DNA of 64,000 nt from JAGXTF01 sp038317095 (lineage in GTDB: Bacteria; Bacteroidota; Bacteroidia; NS11-12g; UBA955), in NCBI GenBank assembly GCA_038317095.1, contig JBBQBB010000004.1, positions 29,982 through 93,981 on the forward strand, read 5' to 3'. Within the stretch, counting starts at the first letter, position 1. The number at the start of each line of letters is the position of its first letter. The notes under the pieces were generated by a model that saw only the letters and a list, made by a program, of their open reading frames with translations, was not told where the DNA came from and did not search any database. A program made the translations under genes and the position numbers. This document shows positions 24,650-35,700 of this stretch, piece after piece.

Positions 24650-25282
24650 TCACAATTCCTGGTTTTTGTTATGATCCTTTGCAAATCTCGGCAAACTCAA
24701 ATGGTACTTTTCTGCAATCCAACGTACGATAAATATAAAAGCAAAAGCAATTAAATAGGAATAATTTCTTTGGCAATTTAAATAATCTAAGCCTTGGTAC
24801 AACAAGGCGCCGAGAAGGCAAGCCGTTGCGTAGATTTCCTTTTTAAAAATCACCGGTTCTTCATTGCTCAGCACATCTCGCAATATTCCGCCCATGACCG
24901 CCGTAAACATGCCTAAAATAGCTGCCACGGGCAAAGATACATGCATACTCATGGCCTTTTGGGTTCCAATAATGGTAAACATGGCAATGCCCAAAGAATC
25001 CAAGACAAAAAAAATCTTTCTCCAATGTTTAATTCGGTTGTAAAACAACCCGGTTAGAATTAAACCCATCAGCACGGCATAAATGAAATTTACATCCTTT
25101 ACCCAAGCAAGCGGATAGGAGCCCAACAACATATCCCTCAAACTTCCGCCACCAGTAGCGGTGATAAAGCTAATAAATGTTGCCCCAAACCAATCTGGGG
25201 TAGATCGGTTGTTTGCTACCAGTGCCCCAGAAGCGGCAAAAAAACCAGTTCCTAAAATTTCGAGAATATATTGAACCTGCAT
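24650..25282 (-). CDS. TRIC-like cation channel family protein (YicG/UPF0126)
   Basis: This 210-aa inner-membrane protein has about seven hydrophobic helices and two homologous halves. One has GTGFFAASGALVANNR and TATGGGSLRDMLLG; the second has LDSLGIAMFTIIGTQKAM and AVMGGILRDVLSNEEP. The double GG-x-LRD signature is that of the prokaryotic TRIC (trimeric intracellular cation channel-like, YicG/UPF0126) family. Known relatives form trimers conducting small cations; the native role here is unproven. It is convergent with the usp gene and ends against the shared terminator. Confidence 0.9.
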   Translation of the reverse strand: MQVQYILEILGTGFFAASGALVANNRSTPDWFGATFISFITATGGGSLRDMLLGSYPLAWVKDVNFIYAVLMGLILTGLFYNRIKHWRKIFFVLDSLGIAMFTIIGTQKAMSMHVSLPVAAILGMFTAVMGGILRDVLSNEEPVIFKKEIYATACLLGALLYQGLDYLNCQRNYSYLIAFAFIFIVRWIAEKYHLSLPRFAKDHNKNQEL

Positions 25283-25319
25283 TGCTGCAAATTACATCCA
25301 AATAAAATGAATTGTGAAT

Positions 25320-27776
25320 TTAAAAATCCATTATAATGCCAATCGTTGGCAAAACGGTGCCTGAGGTGTTTATCAAATAATCAGCCTTATACGCATTTGG
25401 ATTGTTTGAATCGGTAATTAAATTGCCATTGTTGTCTTGGGCGGCAATTAAAGTGGCAGGTCCTGTATATTGGCTGTTTAATATATTCTGAATGTCTAAA
25501 TACAAATTCAAAGAAAAACGCTTTAAATACCAAACTTTATCCACCCTCAAATCCAATTGGTTGAAATTACTGAGTCTACCAGTGTTCAGTTGGCCATAAT
25601 TTGGCAATGCTTGTCCTTTTATATCCCAATTGGCCTTAACCAATGAACGGCCTGCATCATTTGGTGTAAAAGGTCGGCCAGTTACATAACGCCATTTTGC
25701 ACCCACTTCCCAATTCTTTTTTAACTTTATGCCTCCCACCAAACTGAGAGTGTGCCGGCTATCCCATGCGCTGGGTATGAATTTGCCAAATTTATCGGCA
25801 AAAGTAGACCAAACCAAGGTGTAGCTTACAATGCCATATAAACCACTTTTACTTCTGCGCTGAACCAAGAATTCTGCGCCATAAGCCCTGCCAGTTCCCG
25901 ACGCATTGACAGGCTCGTTTCCTGTTACCGCAAAATCAGCACCCAAATTACCCAAACTAATAGAGTCGCGCAGGGTAAAAGGATATCGAGAATACTGTTT
26001 GAAAAAGCCTTCTAGGGTAATTTTCGTTTCACCGCCTTGGTTGTATTGCAAACCCGCTACTGCTTGCTGACAGCGAATAAACTTGGCTGTATTTGCATTT
26101 TGCAATGTACCCGCTGTATTGCGATAACCTAACACTGTGTTTGCTGGCAGTTGATGGAATTGACCCACATTTGCATTCAAATAAAAATTGCGATTCAGTG
26201 GAATTGAAGCGGACAAACTTATCCCTGGTTGATTGAAAATATTTTGCGTACTTTTATTGTAATTGCTTCCATCCAGTCTCGCTGCTGCCGACAACAATGT
26301 TCCTTTACCAACCGTGCGCGAAAACCTAGTAAATACTGAATAATTAAAAACATTTAATGCCGAAGTAAAATTAATGATTTGTTGTCCGGCAGGTAGGCTA
26401 ATTTTATTGAAAGTGTTTACACCGTAAGTTATTAAATTCCCTGAAAACCCGTTCAAATTGTTCCACTTGTGTAATTTTCCGCTGGTTTCGAACCTGATTT
26501 TGTTTTCTGCCTCGTTGCTTTTATAATCCAGTATTTTATTCGCAGGATCAGACTCATCGTTGTTTTTGTATTTTTTGGTTGTATTGTTTAATTGGCTACG
26601 GCTAATAAATACTTGCTTCTTAAATTTGCTAGAATAACGCGTATATACCGCACCTATTGTATAATTCCATTGACTGTAATCCGGCAAATAACCCAATATA
26701 TAATTGTTGTTTTTCAACTTAACACTATCTGTAATGCCATTGTTCACCTTTTCATTCAATTTAAAAAAATCAAATGCTCCCAATCCTACAAAAACCAATT
26801 CATCTTTTTCTGTTATTTTGGTTTTAACCTTTACTTGATAATCGATAAAATTTGGTAAAAATGGAAGTTTTAATAGGGTAAAAAGACCTTGCAAATAACT
26901 TTGTCTCACAGAACCTATAAAAGTGGTTTTCTTCCCAATGGGACCGTCTGCCGTAAATCCCAAATCGCTGCTTCCCACTGTAAATCTAAACTTTGCTTTG
27001 TTTTTATTACCTTCGGTTTGTTTAAAATCCACAACTGCACTCATGCCATTGGCTAAATTGATGGGAAAAGCGCCGGTGTAGAAATTTACTTCTTTGATAA
27101 AATTTACATTCAATACACCCACCGGACCACCCGTACTGCCCTGTGTTTGAAAATGATTAATCACTGGAATTTCAATGCCGTCTAAATAAAATTTATTTTC
27201 AGAAGGTGCTCCCCCTCGAATAATAATATCATTCCGAAATCCTGGAATGGAAATTACGCCCGGCAAGGATTGAACAATTTTAGAAATATCCCTATTTCCA
27301 CCTGGGTTTCTTTCTATTTCTCGGATACTGATTTGCTGGGCAGAAACTGGACTTTCTGCTTTTCTTATTTGTAGTCCTGATTTTGTAATAACCGCTTCCC
27401 CTGTATTTTCTCCCACAGGCTCCATTTGAATGGGAACAAACGGCGATTTACTAAAAGTAAAAAGATATTCCGAACTAAAAGTAGTAATGTATTTTTCTTT
27501 CTCTGCTGAAAGTGTATAAAAGCCTGGCTCTGAAATGGAAATAGAAAAATTACCATTGCTATCTGAATAGGTGCTAAACGTGGTTTTAAGCAAGTTAACT
27601 CTGGCATTTACAAGAGGACTATTGGTGGAGACATCTACCACAGTGCCAGAAACAATAATGGTTTGCGCATTTGCAAATCCCGCCAAAAAAAATAAGAAGC
27701 AAATAAAAATATGCAAACTATATTGATTTTTTTTTCTACAATTGACAATTGATATTTTGGGATGACTTAGATTCAT
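25320..27776 (-). CDS. TonB-dependent outer-membrane receptor
   Basis: The product (818 aa from ATG 27776; 822 from 27788) has a signal peptide ending near GFANAQ. Next comes a CarboxypepD_reg-like domain (VSGTVVDVSTNSPLVNARVN ... FYTLSAEKEKY). The plug has ISKIVQSLPGVISIPGFRND and IIRGGAPSENKFYLDGIEIP. The barrel runs to a C-terminal aromatic (GIIMDF) after LRVDKVWYLKRFSLNLYLDIQNI. It takes up a siderophore, vitamin or oligomer driven by TonB; no SusD-like partner is next to it, so it is not a typical SusCD pair. The ligand cannot be told. It appears monocistronic. Confidence 0.9.
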   Translation of the reverse strand: MNLSHPKISIVNCRKKNQYSLHIFICFLFFLAGFANAQTIIVSGTVVDVSTNSPLVNARVNLLKTTFSTYSDSNGNFSISISEPGFYTLSAEKEKYITTFSSEYLFTFSKSPFVPIQMEPVGENTGEAVITKSGLQIRKAESPVSAQQISIREIERNPGGNRDISKIVQSLPGVISIPGFRNDIIIRGGAPSENKFYLDGIEIPVINHFQTQGSTGGPVGVLNVNFIKEVNFYTGAFPINLANGMSAVVDFKQTEGNKNKAKFRFTVGSSDLGFTADGPIGKKTTFIGSVRQSYLQGLFTLLKLPFLPNFIDYQVKVKTKITEKDELVFVGLGAFDFFKLNEKVNNGITDSVKLKNNNYILGYLPDYSQWNYTIGAVYTRYSSKFKKQVFISRSQLNNTTKKYKNNDESDPANKILDYKSNEAENKIRFETSGKLHKWNNLNGFSGNLITYGVNTFNKISLPAGQQIINFTSALNVFNYSVFTRFSRTVGKGTLLSAAARLDGSNYNKSTQNIFNQPGISLSASIPLNRNFYLNANVGQFHQLPANTVLGYRNTAGTLQNANTAKFIRCQQAVAGLQYNQGGETKITLEGFFKQYSRYPFTLRDSISLGNLGADFAVTGNEPVNASGTGRAYGAEFLVQRRSKSGLYGIVSYTLVWSTFADKFGKFIPSAWDSRHTLSLVGGIKLKKNWEVGAKWRYVTGRPFTPNDAGRSLVKANWDIKGQALPNYGQLNTGRLSNFNQLDLRVDKVWYLKRFSLNLYLDIQNILNSQYTGPATLIAAQDNNGNLITDSNNPNAYKADYLINTSGTVLPTIGIIMDF

Positions 27777-27982
27777 AAATAATATCACGAAATTAATGAT
27801 TTATTGATGCAAAAAACAAATGGGTTTCTTGGTTTGATGTAACTTTGTATAACTTTCACATAAAAACATTAAACAAAAGATAAAAAATCAGACTGAGCTC
27901 CCAAAATCATTGAATGTGGAACGAATGTGGAAATGAACTAAAAAAATAACCGTTAAAAGACAAAAGGGTAATACAAATAGGC

Positions 27983-27990
27983 TAAATTTG
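27983..27990 (+). promoter_or_regulatory. -7 box TAAATTTG upstream of ykuK-like gene
   Basis: TAAATTTG matches TAnnTTTG and lies 15 nt before ATG 28006. The TTG at 27988, the last codon-sized piece of this box, cannot then be the start. No clear -33 TTG. Confidence 0.5.
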
Positions 27991-28005
27991 AATAAAACGA
28001 ATGAT

Positions 28006-28479
28006 ATGGGCTGGCGTAAACTTTCAGGAGAACCACTTCCCGATATTTTGGAAGCGGTTGAAAACACCATTTTAAGGGAAATTGCCGATGGCAATGAAAT
28101 CAGCATTTGCATAGGAACCGACAGTCAAATGCACGCGGCAACTGCTGAATTTGCTACTGTAGTGGTATTTTTACGCAAAAAACGGGGCGGTTTTATTTAT
28201 GTTTTAAAAGAGGATATTTCTTTTTACAAAGGCAGTTTAAAACAACGCATGATGGACGAAGTGAGCAGAAGCATTGCCGTGGCTTACCCACTGTGTCCTA
28301 TACTTGAACGCTACGACATTCCTATGGAAGTGCATGCCGATATAAACACAGACCCACATTTCGACAGCAACATTGCGTTAAAAGAGGCCATGGGATACAT
28401 TTTAGGTATGGGATTTCAATTTAAAGCCAAGCCAGATGCATTTGCCAGCAGCAACTGTGCGAATAAGGTGGTGCAGTGA
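28006..28479 (+). CDS. RNase H-like YkuK family (DUF458) protein
   Basis: This 157-aa protein has the ISICIGTDSQMHAATAEFATVVVF segment with a conserved GTDSQ acidic site, the YKGSLKQRMMDEV stretch, MEVHADINTDPHFDSN with further acidic residues, and the C-terminal FKAKPDAFASSNCANKVV. These define the YkuK/DUF458 family, predicted to have a ribonuclease H-like fold. The function is not established. I chose ATG 28006 because the upstream TTG lies in the -7 box. It stands alone between divergent tonB-receptor and convergent neighbours. Confidence 0.85.
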   Translation: MGWRKLSGEPLPDILEAVENTILREIADGNEISICIGTDSQMHAATAEFATVVVFLRKKRGGFIYVLKEDISFYKGSLKQRMMDEVSRSIAVAYPLCPILERYDIPMEVHADINTDPHFDSNIALKEAMGYILGMGFQFKAKPDAFASSNCANKVVQ

Positions 28480-28627
28480 GTGGATCGCTTTAAAAGTCAG
28501 TTCTATGGAATGAATTATTGCATTTTTTGCATTGTCCTCAGACGTGGGTCTAACAAAACATAAGTGGGCACGCAGTTTTTTTATAAATCAAAGAAATACA
28601 TGCGGTTTCAGAATTGCATTTAAAAAA

Positions 28628-28653
28628 CAAAAAAGCCAGAATAAATTCTGGCT
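28628..28653 (-). terminator. Intrinsic terminator of the amphipathic-helix protein gene
   Basis: AGCCAGAA and TTCTGGCT (28634-28653) form an 8-bp stem with a 4-nt loop; on the minus strand a T-run (complement of the A-run at 28628-28633) follows. It ends the leftward gene at 28678-29178. Confidence 0.8.
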
Positions 28654-28677
28654 CCTAAATATCTCTAAGTATAGTAT

Positions 28678-29178
28678 TTATACTTCAGGTGCTTTGGGTG
28701 CTTCTGGTGCGGAAGGATCTACAACCAACTTATCCAAATCTTCGGCATTCGCAACAATGGTACTTTGGGCTGCAGTATCAACCTTTAATTTATCTTTTGC
28801 TGCAACTTCAGTTACTTCCTCGTTATTTTCAATACCCAGTTTTTCTTTAATTGTATCTATTGCATCTTCTGCAAAATCTTTGGCTTTTTCAATAGCTGGG
28901 GCGGTAGCTTCTTTCACGTTTTCATACACTTCCGTAGCTTTTGCTTCTACCTTGTCCATAATAGGATCAACGTAGTCGTCTACTTTATCCCAAACTTTTT
29001 CGGCAGTTTCACCAATTTTTGTCGCTGCTTTATCTGCAAACTCACCCACATCTTCTAGGGCGTCTTTGGCTTTTTCTTTTAATTTATCAAAACCTGAATC
29101 TTCACCGGCAGGTTGATTGTTGTTAGAAGGCGCGCTGCTGCCGCCAAAGAATTTTTTAATATTGTCTAGGATTCCCAT
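28678..29178 (-). CDS. Amphipathic-helix (LEA/apolipoprotein-like) acidic protein
   Basis: The 166-aa protein has no signal peptide. Its centre (about residues 30-120) is one long, repeating, charged helix pattern with Ala/Lys/Glu/Asp: LKEKAKDALEDVGEFADKAA, KIGETAEKVWDKVDDYVD, EAKATEVYENVKEATAPAIE, KAKDFAEDAIDTIKEKLG. The N-terminus MGILDNIKKFFGGSS resembles a membrane-associating amphipathic start and the C-terminus is acidic and proline-rich. This composition is like late-embryogenesis-abundant and YtxH-like stress proteins. Function unknown; protection of membranes or proteins under stress is only a guess. Confidence 0.75.
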   Translation of the reverse strand: MGILDNIKKFFGGSSAPSNNNQPAGEDSGFDKLKEKAKDALEDVGEFADKAATKIGETAEKVWDKVDDYVDPIMDKVEAKATEVYENVKEATAPAIEKAKDFAEDAIDTIKEKLGIENNEEVTEVAAKDKLKVDTAAQSTIVANAEDLDKLVVDPSAPEAPKAPEV

Positions 29179-29186
29179 ATATTTTT

Positions 29187-29194
29187 CAAATCTA
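29187..29194 (-). promoter_or_regulatory. -7 box TAGATTTG for the amphipathic-helix protein gene
   Basis: On the minus strand TAGATTTG matches TAnnTTTG and lies 8 nt before the ATG at 29178. No TTG at the normal -33 distance. Confidence 0.45.
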
Positions 29195-29334
29195 CAACTC
29201 TGATGTGACGATATGGTTTAAAATTTATTATTTTTTACGCTGTCTTTTTGTCATTGACAATGTAATTTCTCTGCAACAATGGCGCAGCATCAAGGTTTGG
29301 ATTGTGTTTTGTCCTAAATTCGCAGATATTTTAT

Positions 29335-32300
29335 ATGATAGGCAGTTTAATTAAAGGAATTACCAAAGCCTTTGGTGGCAACAAAGCAGACCGTGATATG
29401 CGCGAAGTGACCCCTTTGGTGGAAGCGGTAAATATTCATTTTCAGCAATACCAAAGTTTGTCGAACGATGAATTGCGAAACAAAACCCCTGAATTTATTG
29501 AAAGGATAAATGTTTATTTGGCCGAAATCGATGGGGAAATAGTTTCAGCGAACCAGCTACTGACAGAAACACCAGAAGACGAAACAGATGTGCGCGATGG
29601 TCTTTTTCACCAATTGGATGACCTTGAGAAATCAAGAGATATAAAATTAGAGGAAATTCTTGACCAATTGTTGCCAGAGGCCTTTGCCGTGGTTAAAGAA
29701 ACCGCAAATCGTTTTTCTAGCAACAAAACATTAGAAGCCACTGCCACGGAGCTTGACCGCGAATTGGCACTTTCCAAACCCCACATTAAAATTACTGGCA
29801 ATACTGTAAATTATGTCAATGAATGGATGGCAGCAGGCGGGCAGATTCAATGGAATATGGTGCATTATGATGTTCAACTCATTGGCGGCTGGGCTTTGCA
29901 CAAAGGCAAAATTGCAGAAATGGCTACTGGGGAAGGAAAAACTTTGGTATCCACTCTCCCATGTTACCTAAACGCACTTGGCAAACGTGGAGTGCATTTG
30001 GTTACCGTAAACGATTATTTAGCACGTAGGGATGCCGAATGGAATGCCCCGATATTTAATTTTCTTGGACAAACCGTAGACTGTTTGGAATACCACCAAC
30101 CCAACAGTACCGAACGCCGAAAAGCCTATTTGGCAGACATAACTTACGGCACCAACAATGAATTTGGCTTTGATTATTTGCGGGACAACATGGCGCATAG
30201 TCCCGAAGACCAGGTGCAACGCAAACACCATTTTGCTATGGTAGATGAGGTAGATAGTGTTTTAATTGACGATGCAAGAACGCCGTTAATTATTAGTGGA
30301 CCTACCCCGCACGGTGAAGACCAACAATTTGAAGAGCTCAAACCTAGAATTCAAAAATTGGTTGAAGAACAAAAAAAATATATAAATACGGCATTAAATG
30401 ATGCAAAAAAGTTAATTGCTGATGGAAAAACCGGCCATAAAGAAGGCGACGGAGGTTTGGCACTTTTAAGAGCACACAGGGGTTTGCCGAAAAACAAGTC
30501 GCTGATTAAATATTTGGGCGAATCTGGCAACAGGTCTTTACTCACAAAAATTGAAAGCCATTATTTGCAGGATCAGCAAAAGGAAATGCCCAAGGCTGAT
30601 GAGCCGCTATTCTTTACGATTGAGGAAAAAACCAATAGCGTAGATTTAACCGAAAAAGGCATTGAGTTGATAACCGGAAACGGAGAAGATGCACACTTTT
30701 TCATTATGCCAGATGTGGGCAGCGAAATGGCGGATATTGAACGCAGCGAAGGCACAGATGAAGAAAAGCGCCATAAAAAAGACGAACTTATGCGCGATTT
30801 TGCCATTAAAAGTGACCGCATACACAGTGTGCAGCAACTTTTAAAAGCATACACCATGTTTGAGAGAGATGTTGAATACATTATACAAGATAACAAAGTA
30901 AAAATTGTAGATGAGCAAACAGGTCGTGTTTTAGACGGCAGAAGATACAGCGATGGATTGCATCAAGCCATTGAAGCAAAAGAGAATGTGAACGTGGAAG
31001 CCGCAACACAGACTTACGCCACTGTTACACTTCAAAATTATTTTAGAATGTACCACAAATTGGCGGGAATGACTGGAACGGCAGAAACCGAAGCCCAAGA
31101 ATTGTGGGACATATACAAACTTCCAGTTATGGTAATACCTACCAATAGGAATGCCATTCGCAAGGACCAGGAAGATTTGGTATACAAAACGGTACGTGAA
31201 AAATTCAATGCTGCCATTGAAGAAATAAACATACTCACGGCGGCTGGCAGACCCGTTTTGGTGGGTACCACCAGTGTAGAAGTGAGTGAAGTATTGAGTA
31301 GAATGCTTAAGATAAGGGGCATCAAACACAATGTATTGAACGCCAAGCAGCATCAGCGTGAAGCGGAAATTGTAGCAGAAGCTGGAAACCCGGGTGCAGT
31401 TACAATAGCAACAAACATGGCGGGTCGTGGAACGGATATTAAAATTGGGGATGCTGTAAAAGCAGCCGGTGGATTGGCCATTATAGGTACCGAGAGACAT
31501 GATAGCCGACGTGTGGACAGACAGTTACGGGGGCGTGCTGGTCGACAAGGAGACCCGGGTACCTCTAGGTTTTTCGTGTCGCTTGAAGATGATTTGATGC
31601 GCATATTTGGTGCTGAACGTGTGAGTAAATTCATGGATCGTTTTGGCTACAAAGAAGGCGATGTGATAGAACACAAATGGATGTCGAACACCATTGAAAG
31701 AAACCAAAAACGCATGGAGCACAACAATTTTGGCATTCGCAAAAGATTGTTGGAATATGATGACGTGATGAACAAGCAGCGCAGCAGTATTTACAGAATG
31801 CGTAGAAATGCATTGTTCGGAGATAGATTGAGCATCGATCTTAAAAACATGGTTTACAATTGGTGTGAGGCGCAAGTAAGCACAGCCAAAGGCGGAGATA
31901 ATTATTTCGATCTAGAAGTTGAAGTATTAAAAACCCTAGCCATGTCCTTGCCATTTACCCAGCAAGAATTTAACACCAAAAACGAAGCGGCACTTGCCGA
32001 TTCTTTGTTTACCTATTTAATGGATCGCTACCACGAAAAAATGGAAGAAATGCGCGTTCAAGCACTGCCGGTGTTTCAAAACATTAGCAAAGAGCAAGGC
32101 CAAAACATAGAAAATGTAGTGGTTCCTATGACCGATGGGTTTCACAAATTCCAAATCATGGTGAACATGAAACAGGCCTTGGCAAACGAATGCAGACAAT
32201 TGGTGCACGAATTTGAGAAACTAACTACGCTTCAAGTTATAGATGATGAATGGAAAGAACATTTGCGCGAATTGGACGATTTGAAAGAAAGCGTTCGCAA

Positions 32301-32670
32301 TGCCAGTTACGAGCAAAAAGACCCAATTCTTATTTATAAAATTGAGAGCTTTGAAATGTATGGCAGTATGCTCAATCGACTCAACAACCGCGTATTGGGA
32401 TTGTTATTCCGTGGTGGTATAGATTCTGGCGATGAAGTAGAAGAAGCAAGAAAACCTGTACGCAGAGACAATCCAAAAGTAAAAGCGGGGCGTGAAGATT
32501 TGACAGCCATATTAGCCGGTGCTGGGCATAACAATATGCAAGGCCCTGAGCAAGAAATGGAAAGAATCCCTCAATCTCCTATTCGAAATGAAATTAAAGT
32601 AGGTAGAAACGATGCTTGCCCATGTGGCAGTGGCAAAAAGTTTAAAAACTGCCATGGCAAAGAAGGATAA
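29335..32670 (+). CDS. secA: Preprotein translocase ATPase SecA
   Basis: This 1111-aa protein is the motor that drives secretory proteins through SecYEG. Visible motifs are MATGEGKTL (Walker A), VDEVDSVLIDDARTPLIISG (DEAD-like Walker B), FGFDYLRDN, the HAGMTGTAETEAQELW-type segment (LAGMTGTAETEAQELWDIYK), TNMAGRGTDIKIG, QLRGRAGRQGDPGTSRF and the helical scaffold. The C-terminal CPCGSGKKFKNCHG is a Zn-binding SEC-C tail for SecB or ribosome binding. Length exceeds E. coli SecA because of Bacteroidota insertions. I chose ATG 29335 (MIGSLIKGITKAFGG), since the upstream 11 codons are unlike the family. The secY partner lies at 45111-46478. Confidence 0.96.
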   Translation: MIGSLIKGITKAFGGNKADRDMREVTPLVEAVNIHFQQYQSLSNDELRNKTPEFIERINVYLAEIDGEIVSANQLLTETPEDETDVRDGLFHQLDDLEKSRDIKLEEILDQLLPEAFAVVKETANRFSSNKTLEATATELDRELALSKPHIKITGNTVNYVNEWMAAGGQIQWNMVHYDVQLIGGWALHKGKIAEMATGEGKTLVSTLPCYLNALGKRGVHLVTVNDYLARRDAEWNAPIFNFLGQTVDCLEYHQPNSTERRKAYLADITYGTNNEFGFDYLRDNMAHSPEDQVQRKHHFAMVDEVDSVLIDDARTPLIISGPTPHGEDQQFEELKPRIQKLVEEQKKYINTALNDAKKLIADGKTGHKEGDGGLALLRAHRGLPKNKSLIKYLGESGNRSLLTKIESHYLQDQQKEMPKADEPLFFTIEEKTNSVDLTEKGIELITGNGEDAHFFIMPDVGSEMADIERSEGTDEEKRHKKDELMRDFAIKSDRIHSVQQLLKAYTMFERDVEYIIQDNKVKIVDEQTGRVLDGRRYSDGLHQAIEAKENVNVEAATQTYATVTLQNYFRMYHKLAGMTGTAETEAQELWDIYKLPVMVIPTNRNAIRKDQEDLVYKTVREKFNAAIEEINILTAAGRPVLVGTTSVEVSEVLSRMLKIRGIKHNVLNAKQHQREAEIVAEAGNPGAVTIATNMAGRGTDIKIGDAVKAAGGLAIIGTERHDSRRVDRQLRGRAGRQGDPGTSRFFVSLEDDLMRIFGAERVSKFMDRFGYKEGDVIEHKWMSNTIERNQKRMEHNNFGIRKRLLEYDDVMNKQRSSIYRMRRNALFGDRLSIDLKNMVYNWCEAQVSTAKGGDNYFDLEVEVLKTLAMSLPFTQQEFNTKNEAALADSLFTYLMDRYHEKMEEMRVQALPVFQNISKEQGQNIENVVVPMTDGFHKFQIMVNMKQALANECRQLVHEFEKLTTLQVIDDEWKEHLRELDDLKESVRNASYEQKDPILIYKIESFEMYGSMLNRLNNRVLGLLFRGGIDSGDEVEEARKPVRRDNPKVKAGREDLTAILAGAGHNNMQGPEQEMERIPQSPIRNEIKVGRNDACPCGSGKKFKNCHGKEG

Positions 32671-32710
32671 TCTATTGTGATTTCAGTTCGGCCAACTGCC
32701 GAATAAACCA

Positions 32711-32744
32711 AAAAAAGTGCTGAAGAAATTTAGCACTTTTTTTG
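32711..32744. terminator. Bidirectional terminator after secA
   Basis: AGTGCTGAA, a GAAA loop and TTTAGCACT form a stem (one G-U pair) with flanking A- and T-runs (32711-32744). It serves both secA and the convergent PNGase-like gene. Confidence 0.85.
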
Positions 32745-32754
32745 TTTATACTCT

Positions 32755-35700
32755 TTAATCAACAATTACCTTTTTCACAGCTCTTTGGGCGTCTTTTGTA
32801 ATTTCTACCAAATAAACACCCTTGGCCCAGCCGCTTGTATTGAATGCAATTTTAGAGTTTGAATTTGCATAAATAGCGAGTATTGTTTTGCCTAATATAT
32901 CTCTCACAACAATGTCCGAATGTTGTAAATTTTCGCCTTCAATTACAAACATATCTGAAGCAGGATTTGGGTACAAGTTTATAGATTGATTGAGGGTTAA
33001 CTGGTTCTCGTTTAATGCGTAATTGGTGGTAAAATTATATTCGAAAAAACTGCCGAAATCCATACCGAAATTTTTAAGGGTGCTGCCACTGATGTTTTTT
33101 AATTTTACGGTGCCAGTGCCTTGTGCAGCATTGGCCCACCAGTTCATTCCGTCCTGACCATTGTCCGTAACTACCAATTTGTAACAACCGTTTAAATTAA
33201 AAGTTTGGCTGTAGGTTTTATTGGCAACTGTATAAGTATTGGTTGAAACCACTTTTCCATCCACATCATAAAGGGTAAATGTATTTTCCGCTGGGTTGTT
33301 GTTGGTTTTTACATCCAATTTAAAATCGGCAGGGATTACATCTGGGATGGTTATGAGACTGCTCATTTTGTTGTTTAATACATATTCATCTGCTGCGGTA
33401 TTGACGGTGGAGATTTCTACATTGAATTTATTGTTGCTCGCTTGCAATCCATTGGCCCATAGTCCCCAAACTGGCAAATGAATGCTAATGGTATCCATAG
33501 AATTCAAATTCCCAGCCCAGTCCCAGGTTTGCTTTACAGAAGAATTGTTTACCCAATAATTGAACCTAAGTGTAGTAATTTTGGTTTTCCCAGAATTTTG
33601 AACCAATAGAATGGGTTGCGCACAAATCGGGTTAGTCTTAGCATACACAACATTGTCGTTGGGTGCTTTAATATCCAATATCCTTGCATCCAAATTAAAA
33701 CTTGGATCGTCATAAGTTACCAGTTGATGTGCAACCAAATACCGATAATCTCCACCTGACTTTGTAGGCGACGAGATGCTGTAATCTATGGTAGACGCTG
33801 TGCCAGGGGATAAATATTGGGTTACGTTATTTTCCGTGAGTAAAGATTTTAAGCCCGGACACCAACCTTGGCGGGGAATTAACCATGTTCCACCCTGAGC
33901 CACAATGGGGTTGGTAGAACAATCGATATTCAAACTCCAATCGAGTACGTTGGCTCCACCATTAAAATTTATATAATGCCGAATAACGCCCCCATTTTGT
34001 TCAAACTCACCATCCGAACCGTGACCGGTAATGGTAGATCGCATTTTAAATTGTTTTCCAGCGGACAGAATAGGCAATAAAACGGGTGCAAATCTAGAAT
34101 CGTTCAATATACTTCCAATTCCAGGTCCACCCAGCCTTGCCGCACCTTGCCAAATTTGATTAAATTCCAAAACTTTTCTGGGTGGAGTTCCCACAATGAA
34201 TAGAAATTCAACGTCCATTTGCTCTTGATACTGCCCACCCATGGTCATTACAATCCTTTTATTCCCTTTAAGAATTGGGGCATAATCTGACACATCATAA
34301 TACCAACTTTTTCCTTTGGCACCAAGGTCAATTCCAATGCCATAAGGGGTTACAAAAGACATGATCTCATTGTAAAAAGGATAGCGTTGTATGTAATTCA
34401 ATTTTCCAACAGTGTAACTTCCATCAGATTTATTTGCAATGGTACTTTTCAATGTTCCGCTATCTCCATTATAGAGATTGGAAGGGGATGCATCCCAAGC
34501 AAAATAAGTAGTATCCAGTTTTACCAAATCGTGTGTAATCGGAATTATCCCGTTTTTAGAAACAATAGAATATTTTTCAATGGAATTAATTCTTCTTTCA
34601 ATGGAATCTTTAACCAAAATATTGGTTTTAGTGAGATTATAGGTGCCACGTATAAATTTTAAATTGGGTTTCTTATCACTCCCAATAAAACCATGGCCAA
34701 TATTAGCGCCTCTTTCGTATGTCCAACCTACATTATTACCGTTTGAAACCAAGCTATACTTGTTATCATTGATAGCGGATCCGATGCCTTCATTCATTGG
34801 ATAATAGGCCAACAAATTGCTATAATTAGGATGTGTATTGTTTATTGATGTATTAATCCAGGCTTTGATTACAGTATCTGAAAGTGCTTTATTCCAAATG
34901 CTTAATTCATTTAATTTCCCTTTGTAGTTATTTTGTAAAACCTGGTCTTTGCCCAAAATCAAATTCAATATATTCATGGGTTTTGTCTTTGCCGTGCCAG
35001 CCAACCAAAGGTTTCCATTCAAGAAGATTTTCATACTTCCCGTATTCGAATTTTTAGTAAAAACCCAGTGGTTCCATTTGCCAGATTGTTCATTTGCAGT
35101 TGCTGCCTTGTTTACTCGATCGTAGCTGCCAGCGCTGAAGCCACAGTCGAAATAAACGCTGCCATCACTCCATGGAAAATGAATATTTAACTGTCTTTCA
35201 TTGGAATTGGTTCCAAAACCATAAATTACAGATGTATTGGCAGGGAGTAATTTGGGGTCGCCATAAGCCCAAAATGCAATACTAATTTCCTTGCTGATGG
35301 TATTCATTTTGCTTGCATCCAAATTTACATGACCGTTGGAAGAAAGATCCAATGCATAGTTGTTAATTGCGTTCAATAAACAGGTTGCAGTATCGGAAAA
35401 ACCTTTGAATTGAATGTTAGCAGATGGTGCTGAATTTGTAAAAGAAAATTCAACCAACACATTGCTGCTACCGTCCCAATTAAATGGGGTGTTAAAAACA
35501 ATTTTATTATTCCCATTCACAAATAAAAATGAATTATAATAGACTTCGGTAAAGCCGGAAATATCTGGTTGATTGGGATCTAATTTATTGGCGGTTGTAT
35601 GTTTTATTCTAATTTTAAAAAAATTGGCATTCCCTCCTACACTGGCATCCAGAACAAGACCATTGATTGCGCCAGTATTCATTCCATCTGCGGAAAGCTC

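Noticed and set aside
30931..31500. Long minus-strand frame inside secA
   Set aside because: It mirrors conserved SecA motifs on the other strand; composition is Cys/His/Phe-rich as expected for an antisense shadow.
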